A DNA stretch of 64,000 nt from an uncultured Muribaculaceae bacterium (lineage in GTDB: Bacteria > Bacteroidota > Bacteroidia > Bacteroidales > Muribaculaceae): the NCBI GenBank assembly GCA_934661195.1, contig CAKUJD010000003.1:310001-374000 (forward strand), written 5' to 3'. Shown here one piece after another: positions 8,487 through 19,465 of the stretch (positions are counted from its first letter, which is position 1; each line of letters starts with the position of its first letter). Under the pieces are notes generated by a model. The model ran no database searches. It was not told where the DNA came from and saw nothing but the letters and a program-made list of their open reading frames with translations. The translations under genes were made by a program, and so were the position numbers.

Positions 8487-8694
8487 TTGCCCCTTATGAA
8501 GCCGCTGAAATGGCAGATGTAACGATTCAGCAATATTAACTTTTTTTATATTTCATAAGGGGGGGTAACATTTTTTGACATACATTTGCCATGAAAACTT
8601 TTTTCAAACAAAAGAGCGCATTAATTCTAATGCGCCAAAATAATAGGCAGTAAACAGATTGTTAAACAATAACTTGCAAAAACGAATATCAGTT

Positions 8695-9717
8695 ATGAAA
8701 GCATTAAGGACTATGATTGCGGCGGCGGTGACCGTACTGGCCGCCGCGAGTGCGATGGCAACCACATTTGAATACCAGTATACTCCGCTGGTGCGCGAGG
8801 GAGCAAAATGGGAATACCGATGCGGCTTGGGCTACGTGAGCCAGACGCCATTCACCATAAGCATTGAGGGCGACACCACACTGGGCGGCAAGGCCTACAA
8901 GAAGTGCTACATCGACCTGTATAAGAACCACATGGAGAACTTCACTGAAAACGACATAAAGTATTTCAACTACTACCACATAGGCACCCACACCCTGGCC
9001 GCCCTGCTGCGCGAGGAGGACAAAAGGGTGTATGCCATATATATGGACGGATACCTCGCTTTGTTTGACAACTGCTGCTTTGGCCAGCGCACATACATTA
9101 AGGACGACTACAGCAACACAAAGAGAGAATGGCTGCTGTATGACTTCAACGATGTGGCAAGCGTGCTCGCCATGCCATTCTCGCGGGTGTATGTGGAGCC
9201 CGACAGATTTGTGGGCTACACCATCACATCAACGATACAGACAAAGATAGGCAAACATCTGCGCAACAGCTACAAGGTGTCGGTGGGCACGTTTGACGGT
9301 GCAGGCAACCTGCTTGGCAGCAGAAACTTGGGCATGCGAATTATTGAGGGCATCGGCCTCGTACAAGGCGAAGCCTCGTCTTCTGACATATACTACAACC
9401 CTGAGATGAATGGCTCCACCGTGTTTGCTCCAGCGGCTTCATTCATAAGCTTGTCCGGATTGGACTTCAATGGTCTCTACCTGCCGCAGTTCCGCAGAAT
9501 GAAGGAAGACGGCAAGACGGTGTATAAGGGCACATATGACTATGGCGGCTTCCCCGACATCGACACCGATGACGCCACCGGCATAAGCGAGGTGGGCACC
9601 GACAGCCAGGCGGCCGGCGGTGACTACTACAACCTGATGGGGCAAAAGGTGGACTCGACCAGCATGACCCCGGGCATCTACATTCACGGCGGCAAAAAGG
9701 TGATAGTGAACCGCTGA
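8695..9717 (+). CDS. Secreted protein with short T9SS-like C-terminal tail (paralogue A)
   Basis: 340 residues from ATG at 8695; an ATG 12 codons upstream precedes the signal peptide and is less likely. Signal peptide to about AMA (residue 21), then a domain beginning YxYTPLVREGAKWEYRC and containing FTISIEGDTTLGGKAYKKCY. The last 30 residues (YYNLMGQKVDSTSMTPGIYI..) form the abbreviated sorting-tail pattern frequent in Prevotella and Muribaculaceae. It is a paralogue of 12756-13766, roughly half identical over the body, but the final 35 codons and the terminator are almost identical at nucleotide level. Function unknown; surface-exposed or secreted is inferred. Confidence 0.75.
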   Translation: MKALRTMIAAAVTVLAAASAMATTFEYQYTPLVREGAKWEYRCGLGYVSQTPFTISIEGDTTLGGKAYKKCYIDLYKNHMENFTENDIKYFNYYHIGTHTLAALLREEDKRVYAIYMDGYLALFDNCCFGQRTYIKDDYSNTKREWLLYDFNDVASVLAMPFSRVYVEPDRFVGYTITSTIQTKIGKHLRNSYKVSVGTFDGAGNLLGSRNLGMRIIEGIGLVQGEASSSDIYYNPEMNGSTVFAPAASFISLSGLDFNGLYLPQFRRMKEDGKTVYKGTYDYGGFPDIDTDDATGISEVGTDSQAAGGDYYNLMGQKVDSTSMTPGIYIHGGKKVIVNR

Positions 9718-9836
9718 CCTGAATCGGGCTGCGGCACAACCGGCTTTGGCGGGAAATCGGCACACGCGCATGGAGCGCTGCCGGTTTCCCGCCCGTTTTT
9801 TTGTCGGCGCACAAATTGGCGAAAAAGCGGGTAATT
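9614..9836 (+). repeat. 223-bp 3' cassette, copy 1
   Basis: From the codons for the final 35 residues of paralogue A through its terminator and about 35 bp beyond. It matches 13663-13885 at a constant offset of 4049 bp with only two differences that I find (a T/A codon change in SMTPG versus SMAPG, and a G/A in the terminator stem). Confidence 0.9.
9748..9802 (+). terminator. Terminator of paralogue A
   Basis: 15-bp stem GGCGGGAAATCGGCA / TGCCGGTTTCCCGCC with one G-T pair, then T7. Part of the duplicated cassette. Confidence 0.8.
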
Positions 9837-10012
9837 CGGGACTCAGTCCGCACCGCGTTTTAATTATTTTTTTCTAAAAAAGTTTGCATATGTTTAATTA
9901 ACTGATTATTTTTGGCGCAAGGACGAAGCAAACTAACTTTTTAGCACTTTGCAAGCCAGCAATTTTTGTTTAATAAGCGTTTCCCGTCTAATTAACTCTA
10001 ACGAATGTTTAA

Positions 10013-12742
10013 ATGAAGCACTCATTAGCACTTCTAATGGCATGCTCGGTATTATCGGGATTTGCCGCACAAAAAACTGTTGACGAAGCCGCTGCACTGC
10101 AGCTGGTCAAGAGTCAACGAGCTATGACAACCGCCGACACAGCAAACTTCTACATCGGCACAGTGACCAACTACATCAACGAGAGCTATTGCCCCGTGGA
10201 CGAGGCTCTGGCCAGCCAACAAAAATGGCTGGTCTCCTCACAAGACAAGTGGCTTGTGTTTGCAAATGAAGAGCCTCTTATGACATGGACGCATAATTGC
10301 ACATACTATTATGTACCAAAGAGCTATGATGGCGATGGTCCAGCACCAGTTTTTGCGGTCAAAGGAACTTTGCCTCCATTAAAAGAGCGGCTTACCCTCA
10401 TTGAACGCAATGTGAACCAGCCGTCATACAATGGTAAGCAACTTGTGGCGAGAGGCATGGCCAGGGCAAACGAAAAAATGGATAATCCATATGGGAAAAA
10501 AATTCATGCAGTTTTAATGTGTATTGGATCCGGGGAAAACACTAAGGGAAGATACGATGCTTGCTCAGGCACCTACAAAATGCTTACTGATTTATATGGC
10601 GTTCCCAAAGAGAATATTTCACTTTTGTTAGACGACAACTCCTCGGCGAATTTAGATGATGGATCAGGTCAATTTTCACATGACATTGATGGGGATAACA
10701 TTGATGAAGAAATACTTGTTCCAAATATTAAGAATCTATATCGCTCCATTGCGCACCTTAGGAATAAGACAGGCATGTTTTTATTCTACTATTTTGGAGA
10801 AATTGGCCGCAGTAAAAACGGTAATGTTCGTATGCTCTACTTTAAGAATGACGATTTAGAAAACTTATCAACATTCACGGAGCAGAATTTAGCTGAAGTG
10901 TTATCTTATATAAGCGCAAAGTACAACAACATTGTAATTGTTGGTTCAGCGAGCAATGGTTTTAGTCCACATACACATAACACCACCACAACAACATCAT
11001 CAGGAGATATTCACTTTAAGGCGACAGAAGAGCAACAACTGGCTTTTGCAAGTACTTGGATTGAAGGCCAATGTCCGCCTGCTTTAAAAGCCGATACCGA
11101 CAAAAGCGGTTATGTCTCAATGGAGGAAAACTGCAACTACATCGAAGAGACGCTCAAAGACCTGTATAATGGAAACTTCCCATACATTGTGTCAACACCC
11201 GCAGGATTAAAGGGGAAGCTCGCATTAAACAATATACCAGAGATTTCTGGGCCTATGATTAGAGACAACATTGAAGATACCGGCAATGAGCCCAACACAT
11301 CAAGCAAAATCACATGGAACAGCCCCGATATTTGGGTTAGGAACAATGATGATGGCCTTAATGTTCAGGAAAGTGAGCATATTAAAGGAGACAGTGTGGG
11401 AATGGTGCATATTTATGTTAGGCTCAACCACAATGGTGGCGAAGTTGCTGATAATGACCCAGAACGACTTCTTAGTTTATATTGGAGCATAAAGGAACTG
11501 GGGTGTAGTACAGAAGACCTGATATACAACGAGTCAACTGGTGGAAAAATCGCTGAAATAATCTTAAGGGATGCGGATGCGCTTGCTCCTAATAGCTCAT
11601 TAATACGAGCATACTCATGGCAATTACCTGAAGTCCTACGCAAGCGTATTATTTCAAACGAAGGCGTGCTTGACATAGCCATAACAGCAATCATAACCAA
11701 AAGATATGAGGAGGTGGTCGACGATAAATACTTTAACACTGCTTTATACAACACTGCGGCAAGGAGCACAATCACTGTGGTAGACCCATCTTACGGGCAA
11801 CAGCATCGAGGGGATCGGCCTATAGACCTCACAAAAGAAGGCGTTAAGATTCCCGTTGTCATACATAACAATAGCGCAGCGACTCAGAAATTCAATTTGA
11901 ATATCTTGCCCAATGGCTCAATAAAGGACAATAATGCGTTTGAATTTTCAGAAATCACAATGTATTTAGGAAACAAATTGCACAAATCGTGGGTTGCAAA
12001 TGGCAAAAGCGGAACTGACATAAAGAACTATACGGGAGAGCCTCAACGCATTTATTTGAAAAGCCCGAACAGCTCAATAAACGGAATAGAGCTGGCAGCC
12101 AACAGCAGCGACACAATTTTCATGACCATACAGACTTTTGCGGGCATGACAAGTACATTCAAACTTGATGACACATTCCACCTGACGCTGGCAGACAGCG
12201 ACAACAATCTTATAGACGGCACTGCATTCAGAGTCTTAATAAACGGCTCTGGCAGTGACATTGCTGAACCTGTTATTGGAGAAATAAATCCAGGCATAGG
12301 GTCACTTGGCACTTTGACGGCCAACAATATCAGCCAACAGGCCGCATGCAAATGGATGGATAAAGACCACAACACCCTTGGCACAGGAAAAAGTCTGACA
12401 ATTGACTTGGGCAAAAGCAGAAGAGAGTATATTTTGAAAGTGACTTCGGCCAAAGACAATTCTGTGGCTTATGCCTATACTGAGCCAATAGGGATACAGA
12501 TATCGGGCATTTCACCAAATCCATGTTCATCTCAAATCTGCATCAGCACAAATGTGCCCACGAGTTCAGGCACAGCAATCAGTATTACAAATGTGGATGG
12601 CACTTGGCACAAAAATGTTCCAGTGAAAGAAGGTGAGACACAAATAGAAGTCTCTACAGCTGATTTTCCAGCGGGAAGGTATTTTGTGAGCCTGATTGTT
12701 GACGGCAACGTGATATCCAATAAACAAATCGTTAAACTATAA
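10013..12742 (+). CDS. C13/caspase-like pseudo-protease with T9SS C-terminal domain
   Basis: 909 residues. Signal peptide (MKHSLALLMACSVLSGFAA); N-terminal region 20-150 without clear homology; residues about 160-400 follow the order of bacterial C13 (legumain-like) peptidases: HAVLMCIGSG (165), a DLYGVPKENISLLLDDN segment, FYYFGEIG (258-265), LAEVLSYISAKYNNIVIVGSASNG (to 316) and an EF-hand-like loop DTDKSGYVSMEE (361-372). In active relatives the two core motifs read DHG and ExCESG; here the His site is F261 and the Cys site is A313, so proteolysis is not expected. Middle region 430-830 is beta-rich. Residues from about 835 (ISGISPNPCSSQICI..., ending NKQIVKL) form a type A T9SS sorting domain. 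Probably a secreted binding or scaffold protein. AT-richer than the neighbours; 13 bp before paralogue B, so an operon. Confidence 0.72.
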   Translation: MKHSLALLMACSVLSGFAAQKTVDEAAALQLVKSQRAMTTADTANFYIGTVTNYINESYCPVDEALASQQKWLVSSQDKWLVFANEEPLMTWTHNCTYYYVPKSYDGDGPAPVFAVKGTLPPLKERLTLIERNVNQPSYNGKQLVARGMARANEKMDNPYGKKIHAVLMCIGSGENTKGRYDACSGTYKMLTDLYGVPKENISLLLDDNSSANLDDGSGQFSHDIDGDNIDEEILVPNIKNLYRSIAHLRNKTGMFLFYYFGEIGRSKNGNVRMLYFKNDDLENLSTFTEQNLAEVLSYISAKYNNIVIVGSASNGFSPHTHNTTTTTSSGDIHFKATEEQQLAFASTWIEGQCPPALKADTDKSGYVSMEENCNYIEETLKDLYNGNFPYIVSTPAGLKGKLALNNIPEISGPMIRDNIEDTGNEPNTSSKITWNSPDIWVRNNDDGLNVQESEHIKGDSVGMVHIYVRLNHNGGEVADNDPERLLSLYWSIKELGCSTEDLIYNESTGGKIAEIILRDADALAPNSSLIRAYSWQLPEVLRKRIISNEGVLDIAITAIITKRYEEVVDDKYFNTALYNTAARSTITVVDPSYGQQHRGDRPIDLTKEGVKIPVVIHNNSAATQKFNLNILPNGSIKDNNAFEFSEITMYLGNKLHKSWVANGKSGTDIKNYTGEPQRIYLKSPNSSINGIELAANSSDTIFMTIQTFAGMTSTFKLDDTFHLTLADSDNNLIDGTAFRVLINGSGSDIAEPVIGEINPGIGSLGTLTANNISQQAACKWMDKDHNTLGTGKSLTIDLGKSRREYILKVTSAKDNSVAYAYTEPIGIQISGISPNPCSSQICISTNVPTSSGTAISITNVDGTWHKNVPVKEGETQIEVSTADFPAGRYFVSLIVDGNVISNKQIVKL

Positions 12743-12755
12743 AACCAACTGCATT

Positions 12756-13766
12756 ATGAAAGCATTCAAATTATTACTGTCACTGGCCACTCTATTGATG
12801 TGCAGCAACATAGCAGTAAGCGCAGAATATAAATACGTCCCTTTGGTGCAAGAAGGCGCGCAATGGGAATATTACTGCCAGAAAACTGGATTTTCGCATT
12901 TTCCCGACAATGTGATTGACGAGCATTTCCCATTCACCATAAGCCTTGAGGGGGATTCGATCCTGGCAGGAAAAACATACAAGAAGTGCTGGCTTAAGTT
13001 TTATGACAAGTATATGCACCTGACAACAGAAACCGACCGCAAACTGTATGACGGCAGAACGCGCTTCTTGATAGCCTTAATGCGCGAAGAGAATAAGCGT
13101 GTGTATGCTGTATATCTGTATGACATCAAGCTGTTTTTCGAGAACTATGCGTTCGGATCTGGCAGCTGGATTAGAAACGGAGATTTCTATGAGTGGATGA
13201 TATATGACTTCAACAACATTAAGAGCGTACTCGATATGCCGTATTCCAAAACACACGACCCCTCCATGAACCTTGAGCTTGTAGCAGACAAGGATGAGAC
13301 GTTTGAAATAGACGGGGCTATGCGAAAAGGCATGAAATTGGACTTCATGTATCGCGATGTCGACGGGAATCCGATTGAATTTGACGAACGCATCAGCGAC
13401 ATGCACATAATAGAGGGCATTGGTTTGGTGGCGCTGTCTCAAAGCAACGTTTTAGACAGAAACAGGGCATTCCTATTCTTAAGTCCGCAAGCCTATCCAG
13501 TAATTATGACGGAAATCGGCGTGACTGGATTGCCCCAAACACAATTCAATAAAATGACATTGAATGGCAAGGTTATGCTACGAGCCAAAAGTTGCATGGA
13601 CTTCGGAATCGACGAGCCGCAAACGGGGGTTGAAAGCGTTGAAAGCGATGCCACGCAAAGCACCGGCGGTGACTACTACAACCTGATGGGGCAAAAGGTG
13701 GACTCGACCAGCATGGCCCCGGGCATCTACATTCACGGCGGCAAAAAGGTGATAGTGAACCGCTGA
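12756..13766 (+). CDS. Secreted protein with short T9SS-like tail (paralogue B)
   Basis: 336 residues. Signal peptide MKAFKLLLSLATLLMCSNIAVSA, then EYKYVPLVQEGAQWEYYC and FPFTISLEGDSILAGKTYKKCW, clearly homologous to paralogue A (8695-9717). The final 35 codons and the following terminator are near-identical to paralogue A although the bodies have diverged. It follows the pseudo-protease by 13 bp and is probably co-transcribed with it. Function unknown. Confidence 0.75.
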   Translation: MKAFKLLLSLATLLMCSNIAVSAEYKYVPLVQEGAQWEYYCQKTGFSHFPDNVIDEHFPFTISLEGDSILAGKTYKKCWLKFYDKYMHLTTETDRKLYDGRTRFLIALMREENKRVYAVYLYDIKLFFENYAFGSGSWIRNGDFYEWMIYDFNNIKSVLDMPYSKTHDPSMNLELVADKDETFEIDGAMRKGMKLDFMYRDVDGNPIEFDERISDMHIIEGIGLVALSQSNVLDRNRAFLFLSPQAYPVIMTEIGVTGLPQTQFNKMTLNGKVMLRAKSCMDFGIDEPQTGVESVESDATQSTGGDYYNLMGQKVDSTSMAPGIYIHGGKKVIVNR

Positions 13767-13885
13767 CCTGAATCGGGCTGCGGCACAACCGGCTTTGGCG
13801 GGAAATCGGCACACGCGCATGGAGCGCTGCCGGTTTCCCACCCGTTTTTTTGTCGGCGCACAAATTGGCGAAAAAGCGGGTAATT
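13663..13885 (+). repeat. 223-bp 3' cassette, copy 2
   Basis: Second copy of the segment at 9614-9836. Similarity stops abruptly on both sides: upstream inside the coding frame just before the GGDYYNLMGQK codons, downstream after GGGTAATT. Confidence 0.9.
13797..13851 (+). terminator. Terminator of the pseudo-protease/paralogue B operon
   Basis: Same hairpin as at 9748, with one G-to-A change near the stem base, followed by T7. Confidence 0.75.
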
Positions 13886-13941
13886 TGTGCCGAATGAGGT
13901 GAAATTGGCGGCACGGTGTGGCTCTATTGAGAAATAATTGC

Positions 13942-13949
13942 TATTTTTG
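13942..13949 (+). promoter_or_regulatory. -7 element for pyrG
   Basis: TATTTTTG 30 bp before the GTG start; matches TAnnTTTG. It implies a leader of about 20 nt. Confidence 0.5.
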
Positions 13950-13975
13950 CAAATTGTAATTATCAAATAAATTAG

Positions 13976-15592
<1,617 letters not shown>

Positions 15593-15668
15593 TGGCGCGC
15601 TAAGCGCAAAAAGAGACATATTTCATTCAACTACAAACAGATAAAACACAAAACACACTCACAAAAGA

Positions 15669-17753
15669 ATGGACAAGAACACTGTGATAGGCTTGATCCT
15701 GATGTGCGCGGTGATATTCGGCTTCATGTATTTGAACGAGCCCAGCCAGGCTGAGCTGGCCGAGCAGCGCCGCCAGGACTCCATAGCCAAGGTTGAGCAG
15801 ACCCAGAGGCAGCAGCGCGCCGCCTCGGCATCGGCCACCGACACCCTCAGCTCCGACGACTTGGCGCAGCTGAAGGAAGCCATGCGCAAGCTTGGCTCCA
15901 TCGACAACGGCGGCGTGAAGCTGAGTCTGGGCCAGGGCGACATGGTGCAGGGCACCGTGGCCGCCGGCGGCAAGACCATTGACTTCAACGAGCTGATGGG
16001 CACCGACGCCACCGACGCCAAGGCTCACAATCTGGCCGTGGCCGCCGTGAAGGCCGAGATCGACAAGTTTGCCAAAAACGGCTCGTTTGCCTCGTGCCTG
16101 ACAGGCACCGAGCAGATAGTGAAGATGAAGAACGACGTGCTTGAAATAGAGCTGTCGACCAAGGGCGGCGTGGTGTCGCGCGCCACACTGCTCGACTACA
16201 AGGCCTACAACGCCCCCCACGTGGAGGTGTTCACCCCTGGCGACAACACCTACAGCTTCATCCTCAACGGCAATTCGCAACGCTTCGACACCCGCAACTT
16301 CTACTTCACCCCCCGCCAGCTCAACGACAGCACCGTGGAGATGGACCTGAATCTGGCCGGCGGCGCCGTGTGGGGCCTGCGCTACACACTGCTCAAGGGC
16401 AGCTACATGGTGCGCATGGAGGTGGTGCAGCGCGGCATGGCGCAGGTGATACCCACCAACATTCCCAACATGGACCTGGCCTGGCACCAGAAGATGAGCC
16501 GCCACGAAGAGGGCAAGATGTTTGAGGAGCGCAACAGCGGCATCTACTTCAAATATGCAGGGCAGGACGGCTCGGTTGAGAACCTGAAGGAAAGCGGCGA
16601 CGACGAGAAGACGACGCAAGACCAGCTGAAGTGGATTTCGACCAAAAACCAGTTTTTCTCGGCAGTGCTGATTGCCGACCACAACTTCACAGGCGCCAAG
16701 CTCGAGAGCCACGAGATAAAGAAGGACTCGCCCGACTACGACCGCTTCCTTAAGGAGATGGACATCACCACCTCGGTGCAATACAGCTCGAGCAACCCCA
16801 ACCCGGCATCGTTCTACTTCTACTTCGGCCCCAACAAATACAAGCTGCTGTCGGAGTATGACAAGTATTCGCCAAGCGAAGACCTCAAGCTCACCAACCT
16901 GATTCCGCTGGGCTGGAAGTGGCTGCGCTGGATCAACACGGGCATCATCATCCCCGTGTTCAACTGGCTGGGCAAGTACATCAGCAACTACGGCATCATC
17001 ATCCTTATACTCACACTGCTGCTCAAGCTTGTGCTGTCGCCGCTCACCTACAAGAGCTACATTTCGCAGGCCAAGATGCGCGTGCTTGCACCCGACATCA
17101 AGGCCATCAACGACAAGTATCCGGGCCAGGACAACGCCATGAAGCGCCAGCAGAAGACGATGGAACTCTACAGCCAGGCCGGCGCCAGCCCATTCGGCGG
17201 CTGCCTGCCCATGCTGCTGCAGATGCCCATACTCATTGCCATGTTCTGGTTCTTCCCGTCGTGCATCGAGCTGCGCGGTGAGTCGTTCCTGTGGGCCAAA
17301 GACCTCTCGGCTCCCGATGCCATCTGCTCGTGGACTACTCAGATTCCGTTCATCACCAGCTACTTTGGTAACCACATCAGCCTGTTCTGCATGCTCATGA
17401 CGGTCACCAACATCGCCTACACCTACCTCACCATGCAGTCGCAGCAGCAGTCGCAGCAAATGCCTGGCATGAAGTGGATGATGTATTTGATGCCGCTCAT
17501 GTTCCTGGTGTTTTTCAACAACTACGCTTCGGGCCTGAGCTACTACTACTTCATATCGCTGCTCATCACCATCGCGCAGACCTACAGCAGCCGTCTGCTC
17601 GTGAGCGAGGAGAAGGTGCGCGCCAAGATGGCCGAAAACGCCAAGAAGCCCAAAAAGAAGAGCGGCTTCATGGCACGCCTCGAAGAGGCCCAGCGCCAGC
17701 AGCAGGCAGCCCTGCGCGAGCAGGAGAAGCGCAACAAGAAGAAACGCAAATAA
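15669..17753 (+). CDS. yidC: Membrane protein insertase YidC
   Basis: 694 residues. An N-terminal membrane anchor (KNTVIGLILMCAVIFGFMYL) is followed by a large periplasmic beta domain (about 60-400), and then the conserved insertase core with helices from GIIILILTLLLKLVLSPLTYKSY through GGCLPMLLQMPILIAMFWFFP, ISLFCMLMTVTNIAYTYL and MYLMPLMFLVFFNNYASGLSYYYF. The C-terminus is Lys/Arg-rich (KKSGFMARLEEAQRQQQ..KRNKKKRK), as in forms that contact the ribosome. It inserts and folds inner-membrane proteins with or without SecYEG. A strong hairpin follows. Confidence 0.97.
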   Translation: MDKNTVIGLILMCAVIFGFMYLNEPSQAELAEQRRQDSIAKVEQTQRQQRAASASATDTLSSDDLAQLKEAMRKLGSIDNGGVKLSLGQGDMVQGTVAAGGKTIDFNELMGTDATDAKAHNLAVAAVKAEIDKFAKNGSFASCLTGTEQIVKMKNDVLEIELSTKGGVVSRATLLDYKAYNAPHVEVFTPGDNTYSFILNGNSQRFDTRNFYFTPRQLNDSTVEMDLNLAGGAVWGLRYTLLKGSYMVRMEVVQRGMAQVIPTNIPNMDLAWHQKMSRHEEGKMFEERNSGIYFKYAGQDGSVENLKESGDDEKTTQDQLKWISTKNQFFSAVLIADHNFTGAKLESHEIKKDSPDYDRFLKEMDITTSVQYSSSNPNPASFYFYFGPNKYKLLSEYDKYSPSEDLKLTNLIPLGWKWLRWINTGIIIPVFNWLGKYISNYGIIILILTLLLKLVLSPLTYKSYISQAKMRVLAPDIKAINDKYPGQDNAMKRQQKTMELYSQAGASPFGGCLPMLLQMPILIAMFWFFPSCIELRGESFLWAKDLSAPDAICSWTTQIPFITSYFGNHISLFCMLMTVTNIAYTYLTMQSQQQSQQMPGMKWMMYLMPLMFLVFFNNYASGLSYYYFISLLITIAQTYSSRLLVSEEKVRAKMAENAKKPKKKSGFMARLEEAQRQQQAALREQEKRNKKKRK

Positions 17754-17776
17754 GACTCACACACACCGACATAGGC

Positions 17777-17824
17777 AGTCAGCCCCGCGGCAAGTTTATT
17801 TTTCAGCTCGCCGCGGGGCTGACT
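17777..17824 (+). terminator. Terminator after yidC
   Basis: Perfect 14-bp stem AGTCAGCCCCGCGG / CCGCGGGGCTGACT with a 20-nt T-rich loop; CTTTATT follows. Confidence 0.75.
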
Positions 17825-17916
17825 CTTTATTGCTGCGGCATGTGCAAATGTGTGGATTACAGTCGTAGGGGTGAGGATTTTACGCGCGATTTGTTGAATT
17901 ATTGTGACAGAAGCGT

Positions 17917-17924
17917 TACCTTTG
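17917..17924 (+). promoter_or_regulatory. -7 element for the 18000 gene
   Basis: TACCTTTG, with TTTG/TTG at 17890-17896 upstream at near-ideal distance. It implies a leader of about 70 nt. Confidence 0.55.
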
Positions 17925-17999
17925 CCGAGATTTTCAGAACTTGACGACGAAAACACAGCAAACACATATATATAAAGCAACAGAATAATTTAACCAATT

Positions 18000-19199
18000 A
18001 TGAAATCAAGCAAACTCATTATGGCCGCATCGGTTGCGCTCTGCGCAGCTGGCGCAATGGCCCAGGGCGGCAACTTCAACGCCACAGTGCTCACTTCGAG
18101 CAAGCAGGACACACTGCAATTCGGCAAGACACCCATAACCGACAGCGTGGGCAACATCGCCTACCAGCGCGTGCAAAGCAAGGTGCTGACCCACACGTTC
18201 CAGACGCTCCGCAACCAGTATGTGCTCACCGCTGGCGACTTCGAGGGCAAGCTGCCAGCAGGCGCCAAGGTGACAGGCATAGCACTCGACGGATACAACA
18301 ACGGCGGCAAGACCACCACATTCAGCGCAGTGGGCGTTGGCATCGAGGCCTGCGACACAGTGCCAGCCCTCAACTACACCCAGGGCCTCAACGAGAGCGA
18401 CACCATTGCCAACATGCACACCGGCTGGGAGCAGTGGACTATCGACGCAGCCGGCCGCGCCGACTCGGCAGCAACCGTGATCAACGCCCCCTTCACACAG
18501 GGCAACCCGCTGGCCTACAATGGCAACAATCTGCTGATCACCATGCAACTGCAATATGAAGGCCGCAACGGCATGGACTACTGCTACCAGAAGGCAGCGG
18601 CAACAACCGAGGTTGCCACCGTGATGCGCTCGGGCAGCTTCGCATTCAGCGGCAAGGGCGTGTGGTATAAAGAGAACAACAACTTCTGGAACAAGGGAGT
18701 GGCCGACGCCGTGGCCGGATATATGAGCATTGAGGCCAACACAGTGCCCGCATTCAAGCTCAGCTACTACACCAACGACATGCACGTGACCGTGCGCGAC
18801 AACGACGGCCGCGATCTGGAGGCAAGCCTCTCACTCATCGACGAAACAACCGACAAGACTCTGTATAACAACATCAACAAGGCCAACTACACGTTTGCCA
18901 ACCTCGACTACACCCACACCTACACTCTGGCCATGAAATGCGGCGACCAGCAGAAGCAGGTGACCGGCATCAAGTTTGGCGACAACGCAGCCGATGCCAT
19001 CAGCAACGACGTGTATGTGGAGCTGAAGCAGCAGACCAGCACTGGCGTTGAGGCCAACGTGGCCGAAGCCCAGGTGGCAGGCGTGCAATACGTGAGCATG
19101 TCGGGCGCCGTGAGCAGCAAGCCGTTTGCCGGCGTCAACGTGGTGGTGACCACCTACACCGACGGCACCCGCACAGTTGCCAAGAAAATTGTGAAATAA
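18000..19199 (+). CDS. Secreted protein with T9SS-like tail, function unknown
   Basis: 399 residues: signal peptide to AMA (residue 21) and a beta-rich body with one clear organising feature, a region 260-330 resembling a carboxypeptidase-regulatory/Ig module (LEASLSLIDETTDKTLYNN...YTFANLDYTHTYTLAMKC). It ends GVQYVSMSGAVSSKPFAGVNVVVTTYTDGTRTVAKKIVK, the short Bacteroidetes secretion-tail pattern (motif, Gly-Val-N/Y-Val-V, basic end). Own promoter and terminator. No recognisable catalytic motif. Confidence 0.75.
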   Translation: MKSSKLIMAASVALCAAGAMAQGGNFNATVLTSSKQDTLQFGKTPITDSVGNIAYQRVQSKVLTHTFQTLRNQYVLTAGDFEGKLPAGAKVTGIALDGYNNGGKTTTFSAVGVGIEACDTVPALNYTQGLNESDTIANMHTGWEQWTIDAAGRADSAATVINAPFTQGNPLAYNGNNLLITMQLQYEGRNGMDYCYQKAAATTEVATVMRSGSFAFSGKGVWYKENNNFWNKGVADAVAGYMSIEANTVPAFKLSYYTNDMHVTVRDNDGRDLEASLSLIDETTDKTLYNNINKANYTFANLDYTHTYTLAMKCGDQQKQVTGIKFGDNAADAISNDVYVELKQQTSTGVEANVAEAQVAGVQYVSMSGAVSSKPFAGVNVVVTTYTDGTRTVAKKIVK

Positions 19200-19252
19200 G
19201 GCACTTGCGCTGGCAACATACATAGCCACCGCAACGCGCACGACCATAACGG

Positions 19253-19302
19253 CCGCCGCAAGCCCGCCCCACAGCGCAGGCTTGCGGCGGTTGTTCGTTT
19301 AT
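19253..19302 (+). terminator. Terminator after the 18000 gene
   Basis: CCGCCGCAAGCC (19253-19264) pairs with GGCTTGCGGCGG (19279-19290), followed by a modest T-rich tract. Confidence 0.65.
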
Positions 19303-19465
19303 TTCCGGCACAGGAGGGCTGGTGGAGCAATTTTTTTTGACCAGCAAGGCCAGCTACAATTGCGGATTTTTCGTTCACGGTTAAAATATCGGCTTGGGTT
19401 ATTCGTCTATATTAATGTAGCGCTATTGCGAAACATTATTGTAACTTCATAAAAAGACAAGTACA

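Larger units (their letters stand above)
8165..8694. other. Gene-free spacer carrying an orphan promoter-terminator unit
   Basis: 530 bp without an ORF longer than about ten codons on the plus strand. It contains a candidate small RNA (8307-8486) and then the leader of the next gene, which has a G7 tract (8559-8565), a TACATTTG element (8581-8588) and a GCGCATTA/TAATGCGC hairpin (8616-8635). Confidence 0.6.

Noticed and set aside
15627..17459. 610-codon open frame on the minus strand
   Set aside because: It lies entirely antisense to yidC, whose protein is unmistakable. Its composition (His/Val/Ala/Leu-rich) is the usual result of reading GC-rich codons backward.
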